Source of the DNA: Hirundichthys speculiger
Lineage: Eukaryota; Chordata; Actinopteri; Beloniformes; Exocoetidae
Length of the DNA: 64,000 nt
Reading direction: 5' to 3'
Assembly: GCA_018398805.1 (NCBI GenBank)
Contig: JAGFBZ010000258.1
Coordinates: 2,852,001-2,916,000, forward strand
A program made the position numbers and the translations under genes. Position 1 is the first letter of the stretch. Each line of letters begins with the position of its first letter. This document shows positions 49,051 through 61,830 of the stretch, piece after piece. A model generated the notes under the pieces. That model made no database searches. It was not told where the DNA came from and worked only from the letters and a program-made list of their open reading frames with translations.

Positions 49051-51708
49051 AAAAGAAAGTCGTCATATCATTTATTGTGTTTCCATGTTTGAATTCTACT
49101 CATGATTTTAAGTCTGCTTATGCATCTATGCATCACTGACAGCTAGCTGTCCTCCTGGATTCATCTTCTCCCTCCTTCTCTCCTCTTAGAAAGCATACAT
49201 CTCAGCAGGATTTAAACAGAACCTTCTTCAGTCCTTCTCTCTTTCTTTTGGGCTCACAGAAGAGCAAAGGCAGTTATTTTATTTGCTATATTGAGTTGGA
49301 CATACACTCAAACCCTAAAATAATCTGCTGAGAGGGTCATGTTGACTCACCCTCAGTGTCTCCCTCTCCTCCTCATGTGCTGGGTTTTATAATTTAAATA
49401 CAATTTGTCCACTCAAAGTGACCCATATGGAACCCTCAAACCCTCCATTAATGTCTTATTTTTCCACATCTGTCTTTCTTTGTTCTGCCTCTTTCTTTTT
49501 TACTCTATAAAGATTTCTGTTAATAGTTTCCTTTAAACTCTCTCTATGTCTCTGCATCCAATAAACACCTAGAACTCATCTATGCAAATGAAAATGAGAT
49601 ATTCTTTATAGATCATTTCCTCATGTTTCAGAATCTATTTTTGAGTTATAATAAATCTTCTAAGACATGAAAACGTCATACGGCCCTGATAAGTCCAACA
49701 CTTACTTTCTACTGAGGGATTTCTTCACTTATCATCCTGAGACATTTTTTTTATTCTTTGATGCTTTAAGGTGTCTCCTCCAACCACCCAAAATAACAGC
49801 TAACTGCAAACTTATGATTGCCTGTTACTGATCATATGGCCTTTGCAATTTTTCTCAAGGTGCAATCGCAACCAAAATCCAAATGTTACTGTTTCATAAC
49901 CTCTCAGCAGTATCTCTATAAATTACTGTTTTGATCAAATTTAACAGCTAAGATAAACTATATCAGCTCTCTTTTTGTCAAATGAAACCGCTCAATGTCC
50001 CATTTTCTTCATGACAGTTAAATACAGGTTTGTTTCTTTGTCCAGGCTGCAGATTTGATGGCACAGTGTCGGTCCCTCACCATGTCCTTCAACTGCAGCA
50101 GAATTTTAAGTGAATTTTAAGGAGAATCATCTTAGTTTGTGGTAATTGAAATGATCTTAATTTACTTTGCTTTGGAATATTTTTCAAAGCTCTGTCTGCT
50201 TTTGATCAAAGAAACCCCAAAGAACATAGAACTGATGGTTATGGTGATTATAGTGTATAATTATCACATTTTTCTAAATCCCTTGTCGCCAGCTAAGTGA
50301 ATTTTCTGATTTCAGTTACCTCAAAACTTTGCCATTTCTCCAAATTGGTCAGAGAGGGTGGAGAGAGTTTAGAATAAAACTTCTTTTAGTTTTTGCATCA
50401 TCAGAAAGTCTTGAGTGGTGTTTTCTGAAGTCCAGCCTTAAAGAAGAAAACCTCTCTCTCAGAAAGGAGGCTCTGAGCATGACATCCTAAACTCTAGCAT
50501 CCTACAGGCAGCCTCCTGTAACCGGAACAGCCGGCGTCACAGAAAACAACGGAGAGCTGTTTTGTTCAGTCGGAAACGGAGAGCAGAGAAAAGAGATTAT
50601 TTCTAAAATAGCTCTGTGTTTGTCTGAGTCAGGGGCTGGCCAGTGTCACATACATACAGGAGCCATACCGTACCTCAGTCATGGACACACAAATGCACAG
50701 AAACAAACCTTGAATACAGGCTGTGAACATGCACACACATACACAACGCACGTTCATCCTTTTGAGCGCAGACACAGCTTGAACTCACGCACACTCCCAG
50801 CAAGCTGCAGTAACTGGCGACGGCATGAGAGAGATAAGACAACATATATAGGAAGCTGCTTTGGTGTGTGTGTGTGAGCAGAAATATGTGAGTGATCTAA
50901 GACCAGGCATTAGTGTTTCTGATAAAGTGAGGGGCCTTAAGTGGTTTTAGGAAGGAGAGAGGCCCCGTATGTGTGTCTTCATGTGTGCGTTGGGTTTGGG
51001 GTCAGGTGCCTGGTGCATTTGTGTATATCTGCTTACTGTCTGCCTTGTCGCCACGGCGATGACATCATGGCACACGACCGCCAAACGACGGAAAAAATTC
51101 CTCCCATCCTCTTTACAGACAGAGGGGGAGAGGATCTGGAGAGATAGAAGGAGTGGCGAAGGACGGGCAAAAGGAAAGAGGGGGAGATGAGAAAGGCAGA
51201 GTGGGTGAGATATTTATAGGTAAAAGGTGAGACAGAAGCTGGAAATGAGTGGGAAGTGTGGTGAGAATAAAACTTCAAATGGAAACCTGTCAAATTGTGA
51301 ATAACCTGCGAGATGTTCCCATAAACACATGACAGCTTTATTAAGGGCTACCGCTACTGCCTGTTGGAAACATTTTTCAGCCTGTTGCCAACTCATGACA
51401 AACTTTTTTTTTTTTTTCACTCTCTGGAAAGTCAGGGTTTCCTAGAGCACAAAAAAAGTTATTGAATTTTTTAATTTCACCAGCAGAAAATTAGGAAATA
51501 ATGACCTAAAATGATCGTGGATGATTTCTAAATCTTAATAGATCAATTCATAGCCGGCAGTGTGACCAGCACGTTTCCTACAGCGCTTTGATGATTTCTG
51601 TGATGATGTAGTTGCATCACTCTGTGCCTCATGTGCTTAATTTAATGGCAACTGCAAATAATGGTTACTGGCGGTAACTCCAGTCTCCTTTTTTCTTCCT
51701 TTACCCAG

Positions 51709-51978
51709 CTGGCCTTCAGCAGGAAGGTCCTCCCTTATGATCCAGGTCCTGCTCAAGGTTTCTTCCCTCTTAAATGGGGAGTTTTTCCTTGCCATTGTTT
51801 GGCTTAAAGTTTTTCTCCTACTCAGGGATATTTTTTCTTGCCATCGCTTCTTTAATTAAGATTTGATTATATTACTTTAGTTAATATTTGCTCAGGGGTC
51901 ATGCTCTGGGTCTCTGAAAACTGCCAAGAGACAATTTATATTGTAATAGACGCTCTACAAATAAAGTTGAATTGAACT
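51709..51978 (+). mobile_element. L2-like LINE 3' end
   Basis: The segment holds CAAGGTTTCTTCCCTCTTAA, GGGAGTTTTTCCTTGCCA, then GTCTCTGAAAACTGCCAAGA and GACAATTTATATTGTAATAG with ACGCTCTACAAATAAAGTTG and AATTGAA at the end. This is the standard 3' untranslated end of a fish L2-type LINE. No ORF remains. Confidence 0.85.
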
Positions 51979-54427
51979 TTATTTTAGTTTGGACTTTTAT
52001 TTAGTTTGAGCGACTGATACTGAACAATTATCAGTTTCATCGAAAGTACTGCCAACACAGAAAATATGTGAAAAAAACACTGAAGACAGATTTATGCTCC
52101 ACCAGCACGTTGACACAAAGCCCCCAGCTTCAACGTGTAGCTTATGTCATCGCTGTTATGTGGCCTGACGTTTACTTCCACAGAAATTTTAACAACACAG
52201 TCTAACAACTGTGATTGATTATCGTCATTTAAGTTTCCACTGCACACTGCTTAACAGACTGTGACCATATCACAGTTACCAGGAGCTCACCTGCAGCTAT
52301 TTACTTATTTTAAAAGAAATACCAGTCTATGTAAAGAAAAATAAAATAAAATAAAAAAAATAGATCCAAAGCTCATTTGCAGTGCTGCAGTGGTTTCTGT
52401 AAAAGTGACGAGTGTTCTGCATTTTTCTGACTTTGCACAGAGCAGCTGCAGTTATATCCAGTAACGTTTGGTTTGAGTAGCCGTTGATTGAGCCAGCATC
52501 AAAATCTCTCACACCGAATACGGCTTTGATGGCCTGAACTGCAAACCGACAAACACAGATGCTGCATGGACATCACTTACTGTGTCAAAAATACACACAC
52601 AGACACACACCCACATGTGGTACACAGGCAGATTTCTGGTTAATGTGTTAGCCGTATGAGCATGCCAGATACTGTTACAATGACATTATCTTTGAGCAAA
52701 CCAATGTGCTACGTCTGCATGGCATACCAAGCAGGCCAATCACAATTGTTGCGGTCTGCGTCACCTCAAATTGCAGTTATGTTCTGCAGAAGCATAAATC
52801 AAGCTTAAGAGTGCTGCGTTTATTAGGAACATGGAGTAATTTGCAGAAAAATTCAAGTAAAATTAGACTAAATTCTTGAAGGGACATAAATTAAAGGAGT
52901 CATAAAGAAAGTGGAATCAAAGGCATGAAGATTTTTTTTTCTTTGTTTTTGTTTTTGATCATGGATTCCTGTATGCCATTATGTGGCCTCATATTTTGCC
53001 TTTTAAGATCCAATTAGGTTCTGCTTTGACCAGGTTTCCCTTGTAAACCGGTGCCTTTAGTCTCATTTTATTAATCTGCTTAAGTAAAAGTCAACAAAAA
53101 TGAATAAAAACATGCCTGAACATGTGGGAAGTATGTATAAACACAAAACAGTACAGTCATGCAAAAATACACCACAGCACACACATATGTAGTCACGGGG
53201 ATTTTTATTGCAAACTTATCATAGCATTAAAAATAAAATATTGTCAAGAAACATAACGTATTTAACAAGCTATTATCCTTCACTTACTGTTAGCAGAGTT
53301 TCCTTTATTCTACTTTTTTTTCCACACTTTCCTGTGGAAAGACTTGAAAGGAGACTTGCAGATCTAAGCTTGAATATCCACTGGGAACATTTCTTCCTCA
53401 CATTGCTGGCTCTGTTGTCTTTGGGTTTTTTTTTCTCTCTCTCTCTATAACGACACATTACCAGCAGTGCTGAATGCGTACTGTCTTTTAAGTGCTGCCT
53501 GACAGTAGAATCATCTAAAGATTTAGCAGAAGAGTGCCGCACTTGAAACTGTTTCTTACTGATTACATAGCAACAGCAGTAGCCATAGACTTGTTACAAG
53601 CACACGTTTAGCTTTTCAAACTGAGAAGGCCAAGCAAAGTGATTTAAGTGTGTTTGTGTGTGTGTGTCTCAGAGAGATGAAGGGGGAGTCTCAGAGAGAC
53701 CCAGAATGAGACAAGTGCATCTGGAATAAATATCATATTATCACCAGTGGTTTATAAGCGCCATGAGCTGGCAGGTAACTCTCTGATATAATATAAAACT
53801 AGACGCACTGTTAGCTTTAACAAGAGTAATGTTCCATTAGCCTCTCCGCATGCATGTGAGCCAGAGTATGTGTGCTGATATTTGTATGACAAAGAAAAGG
53901 GAAAGACTGCAACACTGTTCCAGTGTCTTACAGTCTGGAAAAAAAAAAAAAAAGATTAAGTCCATGTGTTCATGGCTGAATGAAAAGTATTTAAAGTATA
54001 AAGACACAAATAAAAAAACAAAACAGTTTTTTTCTTATAGAGGCAGACTCAAATATATATGTTCAAAGTATAAAAAGGCACCTCTTCTGTAAAAGAGTAT
54101 CTTGTAAAGCCCAAATGGTGTTTTTTGAGCCGTTGTTCTAGAAATGTAATAATGCTAGACTGCTATCAATACTAATAGATCCTCAATATTGTTTTTTATG
54201 TACCAAACTAAATTACATTTCAAGTGAACATACAAACTAAAAGGTATTGTACATTTCTGTCTTATTCTTTGACTTACTATATTAATGTTAATATATTTCT
54301 TGGTCTGAATAAAATTTCGTTAAAATGGCACATAAGCTTTTCAAGTTTAATATCAGTTTAAATTTCATTTGAAGGAATATTTGTCATCTTTACAGTACTA
54401 TATCATGCCTCAGTAGAGATGAAACCA

Positions 54428-54503
54428 GCTCCCTGAGGTAAAGGGAGCATTGTGTGTCTCCTTGTGGTTTCTGCTATGATGCAGAAGCCACAAGGAGACA
54501 CAC
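54428..54503. repeat. Tandem hairpins, including a 23-bp near-perfect inverted repeat
   Basis: The main stem pairs 54452-54474 (GTGTGTCTCCTTGTGG...) with 54481-54503 around a six-base loop (TATGAT). All 23 positions pair if one G-U is allowed. A smaller hairpin GCTCCCT/AGGGAGC (54428-54448) lies just upstream. The loop is shorter than usual for a microRNA precursor, so I do not call it one. It could be a fold-back remnant of a mobile element. Confidence 0.85.
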
Positions 54504-56654
54504 GAGAAAGTTAAGACTGAAGAGAAAAGAATGACCAAGCATGAGCTTGAATGAGACTAATTCTTGGATTGTCTTGTAAAAGCGGGAACTCAGTGAGTTA
54601 AAAGTTGAAAAAATGCATTTGTGCTGCACATAGACTGGTGTAAACTGCACAGCTAAACATATTATTGTTAAAATAAGAATTATTATTAGGTTGTTTGGTC
54701 TCTATCCACAGTTCAGTAAATCAGTGCAAGACAGACAGTCATTCAAAAGACAGAAATGCTCCTAAGTATGCATGAATGTGGCTTTATACAGTTTTACCTG
54801 ATTCGATACATAATACTTAATCTCCCGTACAGTTATCATGGATGTCAAATCCAGCCATGGAGACCAAAATCAACTGAACCAGGCTGTAAATATGCTTATT
54901 TCTGCTGTAAAATGAGACATTTTAACATTAGGAATCAGTGGAGACTGACTTGCTTTTGGAGACGACACCTACTGATCATTTAAGGACGTACACGTTTCAG
55001 CTCTTCCTGGATTGTGTCAGACTAGCGAGACAGATGCAGCCGCTTGATGCTGCTTTAAAATGACTGATTGAATGTTCCTTCAATACTTTCAAATGATGTG
55101 CATCACTTGTCTTCTTGTAGTGTGAGACCATTTTCTGCATGTATGAAGACAAATTACTATTATCAGAAATTAGACTACTGGTCATCTCTTCAGGTGATTT
55201 CTAATTTTTCTTCAGATATAAATAAGTCTCGCTGATAAACACTATACTCAGAAAGATGATCTACCATCGTATGTCTCTGCACTTAAATGGATTACTGCTG
55301 CAAAGATGAATGACAGGATTTTTTACTTTCTGACAGTTTGGTCAATGAGGTTGACCAAATAGTATGTTGGGCCTCGCGTAATCTGTCTTCATTTAGACGT
55401 TCTCATCTCCGCATTTCCAGCTGCACTGCTGTATTTCTGTGTGTTTGTTTACCTGGAAGAGAGAGAGAGGGTTTAATTGTGCGTTGAGTTATGATTAGTG
55501 AATTTAGAAATTTTTTTTGCTTATCAGTGTAGATATTCAGTTCATTTTAAATGAAATGTCTACACGTGTGTGCTGATGTGTCAGAATATTATGACCACTT
55601 CTGCCAAATGTACTTTTGGCCCTACCAATGGATATTAGAAGAAAAATAAAAGAGAGACAGTGCCATGGATGGACACTCTGAGGATGTCCTGTGAAATATG
55701 CCATAAGTTTAAAGGCCACAGACCAGACTTGCTCCAGAACGTCCTTCAATACTCAGTGGTTGGTTTGTGGTTTGCTTCACCTGGAGCTTCTGCTGGTTGC
55801 CATTCACCTCTGCAGACTGGGAGCAGGCTGCTAATCTTGATTCAACAGTTTGTCAAAGTTGCTGCCTCCATTTCCATCTGTAACCATAACATGACATTGT
55901 GATCTAGAAATGGAAGCTCCACTTTTCTAAGAGTCCTACCAATTGAGGATGGACAAAGAAATGTATTTTAATTTTTTAATCCGAGCTTGGTTTGTTTGTA
56001 TTTTCAAGCGCTTATGTGACTGCATGTCCAATCTTTTCGCCTTGTGGGATTGTGGAAAATCTGTAGTAATTTAGGTTCCTGCTGAAAATGGACATGATTC
56101 TGAGAATTCTCCACCTCGGATGTCAGCTCAGCCTGATATGTGGCTGATGGGATGATTTGGATGTGGCTTGTTGCTTCCCAACCACAAGGAATGTTAGCCA
56201 TCTGTCAGCTCGCCCATTGAAGTAGGGGGGGAGAAGAAGATAGAAAGAAGATGGTTGTGGATTGAGACTGGAAAGAAGTGTGGAAAAAGAGAGCTTAGAT
56301 ATGTATATATTCATATACCATTGTTCAGTCAATAATTTGAAGAAGATTTTTATCAAGTAGGCCATGCTGTTGCCTTGTTGGAAGACAGGAGAGTCAAAGA
56401 CTTGCTGTTAATGCCATGGTACACTGGTAATAAATGTTTTAATCTAAGTAATTTCTCTGTTTTCCTGTAGAGTTCATTTTAAGGTGAAAACTGTCTTTTA
56501 AATTGTTTTTCTGTGGAGGCCAGACTTTGATAAGAAATTTCTTGAAGCCACCCAACACTTTTTTTTTATATTTACACACAGATAACACACACAAACACAA
56601 AAGAAGGTAGCTTTCCATGAGGAAAGGAGGTTATGTTTTTGGAGGCATTTATCT

Positions 56655-56657
56655 GTT

Positions 56658-56694
<37 letters not shown>

Positions 56695-57236
56695 GTTCAA
56701 GATAACTCAAAAAGTTATGGAGATTTTGATGAAATTTTCAGGAGTTGTCAGAAATGTGAAAAGGAAGAACTGAATTAATTTTGGGTGTGATCTGGAAGAA
56801 ATCCTGGATTCTGGATCACTTTCAAATTTTCGATAACATTGCAGTAAATGGGGCCAAAAATTTTGTTTCTCAATATCTCCGTTAATTATTGCCCAAAACT
56901 CATGAAATTTGACTCGGGGACTGACAATGGTAACCTCTATTAAATTTCAAAGGCTGATCCGGATCTGATCCAGAACGCGGATTTTATCGCAATCTCTATA
57001 AAAACATTGAGGTTGTTTATTTAATTTCAATATATTGACTTTGGAAACAAATATTGCATTGAAATCTTTAGAGCATTATTTATTTTTGTGTCCATCACAA
57101 AATAAAGGAAGATATGGTATTTTGTTAGTGGTCCCATATTGTCAGTGCTATATGTACGACTAATGTTTATGGTGTAAATCGCTATATGGGGCAATTGTGC
57201 TTGGTGGAGGTCTGCGCTCTCCGAGTGATTTTCTAG
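56655..57236 (+). mobile_element. Helitron-like non-autonomous repeat with TCTG tract
   Basis: It starts with a (TCTG)n tract (56655-56695) and CAAGATAACTCAAAAAGTTA, and ends GGAGGTCTGCGCTCTCCGAG followed by TGATTTTCTAG then T. The final CTAG|T after a short GC-rich hairpin fits a Helitron 3' end (CTRR inserted before T). The same start-end pair recurs in a very common fish repeat, as I remember it. No Rep/helicase frame. Class is inferred from the end structure only. Confidence 0.6.
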
Positions 57237-57714
57237 TTCTAAATGTTTTTCTTCACGCTCACATATTGTGTTATTGTAACTTTCTCCAGTAGAAAGTACA
57301 AAACAAATGCAAACAGAATATTTTTGTCTTTCTTCAAGATAATTTGCAAAATGGAACCATCGGATGGGTCCAGCCTCATATGCTCATAACCAACCCACAA
57401 AGCAACCTAAGTGGCTGGAATTTTATCTGTAGTGTGCAATTACTTCTGTTGCTTTTGCTTTAATTCTGTAAAGATCTTTGGGTTGCACAAGTTGCATGTA
57501 AAGTGCAAAAAAGTTTGATTGAAAATCACATTAAAAGATGTTAAGGAAATATCTTCTGTCTCTTTCAGCGTTGATAGTTCAGATGATTTTGACATCTAAA
57601 ACCTAAGCATCTAAAGCATAATTTTGTTCTCTTTTACATCATGTAGCACAGAAAGCAGATTTCGTTGCAGGATAAACAGATTTATTTTGACATGTGTCAT
57701 TGTTTTCTGTCCAG

Positions 57715-57860
57715 GCAAGAGGCACTGCTGGCTGCCATAAGTGAGAAAGACGCCAACATCGCCCTTCTGGAGCTCTCCTCATCCAAAAAGAAGAAAACCC
57801 AAGAAGAGGTGGCTGCTGAAGAGGGAAAAGGATAGCCTGGTTCAACAGCTCAAACAACAG
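57715..57860 (+). CDS. erc1: ERC1 coiled-coil exon with 2-bp frameshift and premature stop
   Basis: 146-nt exon between acceptor TTTTCTGTCCAG and donor GTACGA. After completing Lys (AA|G) it reads QEALLAAISEKDANIALLEL, then SSSKKKKTQEEVA, as in ERC1/ERC2. It then departs: AlaGluGluGlyLysGly and TAG at 57833-57835. In the other frame the remainder (from about 57816) reads LKREKDSLVQQLKQQ, matching human LKREKDRLVQQLKQQ. The family length for this exon with four Lys would be 148 nt, so 2 bp are missing within about 57811-57818 (GGCTGCTG). Conservation on both sides implies the lesion is recent or artefactual. If real, ERC1 would be truncated here, losing the last family segments, and the transcript could be subject to decay because more junctions follow. 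Confidence 0.92.
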
Positions 57861-58865
57861 GTACGACTAAACACTCAAACATCAGCTTGAACAACCAGGA
57901 GTTTTTTTCCTCAGGTAAGCGAATAGGAGAAGAAGTCACAACTGACAGAAGAGGTTTTAAAGTGATGATGGTTTTAAAGTGACACACATAAAATAAAAGC
58001 TGAAGAGAGGTGAGGAACGTAAGAGTCAAATTTAGAAAGGATAAATAAAAGCTGGAGGAGCACAGGGGAGGTGAAATTGATGAGGGGAGCAAAGAAAACT
58101 AGTAAGGCAGAGAGCAACTGAGTCCAGATGTGACCGTAGCCCTCCAACCTCAAGAGTAAATTTAGGACTACCTACCACTCCTACATTCACCACACACATG
58201 CAGATACACAGAGAGTTCTGATCTTCAACAAATCTCTGCTGGCAACACTTTCTTCTAACTCTGTATTCACGACAATGTTCTCTCCACAGATAGACACACT
58301 AACGCACATAAAACCTTACACGTCAATTCCCTGGTGTGAATAAGTGCTAACAGAGTTCATGTACACACACCCTTATGTACACACTCATCTTGGCCAAAAA
58401 CAAGGATATAAACATGACCAAATACCTCTGTGGTTCCACACAGGGATCTATTCACACACTCTCACTCGCAGACACACTCACACACACAGTTAAGGTTCTC
58501 CTGGGTCTAGTGAAATAACCAACTCGGCAGTGGATGAGCCTGCTGGGAGTTTGAGTGGATTTCTTCTTCACTGTTGTCCTCCCAGTACTGTACCTCTCTT
58601 CATCTGTCCATATGTGGTAATGCATTTAATCGCTTGCTCTCATAATTTGTTGCAGTAAAGAACTTAGCTGAAATTATGTGTGACAGTGAATGGCTGATTG
58701 CAGCAATTCTGCTTTGTATTTTGATACAATGTACATGGATGTTATTAAAAATAAGTTTACTCAACAGAACAACTGTTTACCTATTCTTCCTACAAGCTCA
58801 AACAAAAAGAGGTTGTGACTGTATGGAAACAGATAGTGATTCCTGTAATTATTTTGACTTTTATT

Positions 58866-59960
58866 CAGGGCTGGGCAACGATTAAAATTTTTAATCGTGA
58901 TTAATCACATGATTTACCTGATTAATCACAATTAATCGCATTGTATATGCAAATGAATTCAAAAGTAGTTTAAAGTGCACTCTTATTTAAATGTTCTGCT
59001 GCCATATGAACTAAAGTGCCAGAACATTTGTTGTTTAAACACTTTTAACATGAGCACTTGTCAGTAACACATATTTAGTGTAAATCTCATCTTAAAAATG
59101 TAAAATAAAATAAAGCTTATTGCCACTGCCAGGACATTAATGTCATCCTGTTTTTTTATGAAAAATAAAAGTACCAACAAAGTCCTGAGCCACAATCATA
59201 ACATTAAAACGGGTCATTTCTGAGGTAACAGCAGAAAGTTTTAACGGGGAGTTCAACTTGGCAGTTGTTACAAATAACCTTGTTTCTGTCCAATACGCCG
59301 TCTAGGAGAACTTTAAAATGAAAATATTCATGTGAAAGTTCTGTAATCTTATCAATCTGTGTATCATTCGTTCTTTTCATTTTCAATTGTCAATCAAAAA
59401 TTTAAAAAATCCACCTCCACCTCCACCTCCAACGTGACGTGAATTCTCGATTGCGATTGGTTGATTGAGTGATTGAGACCAGAGCTTGCGCAATAAGGGC
59501 CCGTTGACAATACAGCCGCTATCTATCACAGCCAGATCAAACGGTCAAAGTAAGCCTGAAACACATATTTTCTGATATTACTTCTCCCTTTCTTGTTTGG
59601 ATGGATGATTATTAGCTTTAAATTCACAGGAGAGATGTCTATTTCTCATTGTACTTATTTATTGTTAGACAACGCGAATGAAATATACAGCGCTTCTCAC
59701 CACTGGTAAATGTAGCTAGGAAACGAAAGCTCGTCTGCCTCGACACCGGCGTGGTCCTGCGTCTCGTCTCGTCCCGCTTAGCAAAGTAACCTCCAAGTAC
59801 ATTTAAATTGCCGATTTCTGAAGTGCTGAAGTGCTCAGTTACATATTAGGGCGATTATATGATCATTAAATTTAAAAAAAAAATCTCCCGACGCTGACCC
59901 CTTCCCCTCTCAAAATAGAAAACTCCTCTAATCTACATGATTCACGTCGGTCTCTCTTTT
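58866..59960 (+). mobile_element. hAT-like element, left end clear, right end unresolved
   Basis: It begins CAGGGCTGGGCAACGATTAA with AAATTTTTAATCGTGATTAA, the familiar start of a fish element whose subterminal region is made of ATTAATCG palindromes. These palindromes are visible to about 58945. Downstream blocks such as CAGCCGCTATCTATCACAGC (59511-59530) belong to the same repeat as I recall it. The mirror-image terminus (CGTTGCCCAGCCCTG) was not found, so the right border is approximate or the copy is truncated. Confidence 0.6.
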
Positions 59961-60496
59961 GGACTTCAAAATGGCAAATTTCGCCGAAAGGTGGGGGATT
60001 TTCATGCCTGAAGTATTAGTTATTCAGCAGAGCTTTTTGTGATTTAAAAAAAAAAATTAAGAAAAGCTAATGTTCAGAGTTACAGGCATCAAGTAGACAT
60101 GTTGAATTTAACATGCTATTTTCTATAACTGCTTACTAAAGTTTTGGATCCACGTATCTTGTTGCCAGTTATGTTTTACTGTTGAAGTTCACCAGTGACT
60201 GAATCACTAGTCATTCTGAATTTTTGCCTTTAATAGGCAACTTAATTGTTTTATAACAACTACTTTTATTTTTGATATCTAACCTCAGCCTTATGCTCAG
60301 TGGATTCTCACATTAGCAGGAATAATTAAACTTTGTGCCATTTTTATCTTTTATTTTCCTTTGAGGAAAAGTAAGAATTGGATTTTAAGTATGAGCAGAG
60401 TTTTGCAAACCTGTGCAGTGAGGCACCAGATTGAGAGTTTTGCATTTCATTATGTAACGTCAATTATCCCCCCAGGTATATTGTAAAGGCTTAAGG

Positions 60497-60800
60497 CAAG
60501 GGTGTCAAACTGATCCGTTAAAGGCTGCAGGTTTTTGTTTCAACCATGCAGAAACACAAAGAACATTTTTTACTTACAAATTGTAAGTAAAAAATGTTCT
60601 TTTCACTATCAAACATTTTCAGTAAAATGTTTAGTCTGTTGGATCTTCAGTAAGTAAAAAATGTTCTTTTCATTATCAAAGTAACAATATGGACAAATAC
60701 ACAATGCTGTGCTCAGAATGCCTCCTAAAGCACCTCCAAATTTTCTCGAGCCCCCCCCCCCCGCTTCAGTGTTTTTTCCAATTTCCCGTTGACACCCCTG
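60497..60800. mobile_element. hAT-like short element (304 bp) containing a perfect palindrome
   Basis: Termini are CAAGGGTGTCAAAC and GTTGACACCCCTG (reverse complement CAGGGGTGTCAAC). An 8-bp target duplication is not visible, so the borders may have eroded. The interior holds a 22-bp perfect inverted repeat with a one-base centre (60558-60602), and part of its right arm is repeated directly at about 60650-60680. A C10 run lies near 60752-60762. No coding capacity. Confidence 0.65.
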
Positions 60801-61479
60801 TTTATTACATTACAGTGTTACTATCTGTACAGAAAATAACAATACAAGTTTTGTCTATAGCTAAATCCGAATACTTGGATATCCATATATTAATTTGTTC
60901 GGTGTTCAATTTTGGGATCAAGATCTACCTCCAGGACTCTCACTCACTAGTGGCCATGAACATCACCTAAATAATGCTTCAGTTAATTTTAGGTGTTAAG
61001 GGATAACACCATGTCTAAGACCACAGCTGTGTGACACACTTAAAGTCCACTGACCAGTGGGCAAGCCATTTTCACCAGCCAACATGTTATGTCTCGGCTG
61101 GCACTCTTCTCAGACACACTCCTCGGTTGGAATTGCTTGCTCTCATGCTCTTATCAACACTGAGAGCAAGCATGCGGGCCACATTACTTTAGTCACGTGC
61201 AAGTGAGCCTCTTCCGTCCATTCACACATGTGGACATCCCTTGTTTGGTCTCGCACTCTTGCTCACCATGTCATATACGTCATACAACACAAATTCTGAA
61301 ATCTGGTTGATAGGATAAAAAAAGTCTCAACATCATTTAATAGTGAAAGTAAGAGCATTTCCACATGTATATTAAGATACTAGGACTAAGCATCTCTCTA
61401 GCCTTAAAACCCCTTATCATTTACTAGAGAGTATAGATGTCATGTAATCAGGTGAGTCCAGATTTTCCCTCTTCCATAA

Positions 61480-61830
61480 TGATAAGAGCATCAGGAGAAA
61501 AAGGGGTTGAAGAGATGCAACCATCATGCCTTGTGGCTGCCAGAGTTGTCTCAATTGGTCAGACCTTGGTTCAGCAACATTATGTCCCTGAAAAATTAAT
61601 CAGCTGGCGACCTGGATAAATTGAATTACCAGGTTGTTCCATCAATAGATTTTTTTTCCCGCCCCTGATGACACAGGAAAATTTGGATGAAAATGCCAAC
61701 ATTCATCAGGTTCAAACTCTGAAAGACTGATTCAGGGAAAATGAGACCTTCACAGGTGGTTTGGACACAACAGACCTCAGACCTTGACTTCTTTGAGAAT
61801 CTTTGGGATGTGCTGGAAACTACTTTAACT
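61480..61830 (+). mobile_element. Decayed Tc1-like transposase fragment
   Basis: Plus-strand reading includes GEKGVEEMQPSCLVAARVVS and QQHYVPEKLI, followed after frame changes by SDLDFFENLWDVLETT near 61775-61825. Family copies end this region with SPDLNPIENLWDVLE. The DDE-domain neighbourhood is thus recognisable but carries stops and indels. No inverted termini were located. Confidence 0.75.

Larger units (their letters stand above)
29617..57714 (+). other. erc1: Very long ERC1 intron (28 kb), rich in nested repeats
   Basis: Donor GTAAGA to acceptor TTTTCTGTCCAG, with phase preserved (Lys split AA|G). It contains LINE fragments (30468-30631, 34560-35146, 38290-40760, 42185-43290, 48952-49050, 51709-51978), DNA elements (32465-34240, 36343-37134), an unclassified insertion (38869-40445), simple repeats (45355-46041, 47234-47674), a hairpin (54428-54503) and a Helitron-like copy (56655-57236). 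Stretches 30640-32460, 40770-42180, 43300-45350, 46750-48950 (apart from the simple repeats), 49060-51700, 51990-54420 and 54510-56650 show no feature I can name. No gene on either strand was recognised inside it. Confidence 0.85.

Noticed and set aside
54452..54503. microRNA precursor
   Set aside because: The 6-nt loop and fully paired stem are atypical for animal pre-miRNAs; kept as a hairpin instead.
55336..55360. Small hairpin TTTGGTCAA/TTGACCAAA
   Set aside because: A 9-bp stem is common by chance in 64 kb; no supporting context.
55560..55960. Possible Tc1 remnant (GAATATTATGACCACT)
   Set aside because: Only a short nucleotide resemblance and no transposase motif; not strong enough to annotate.
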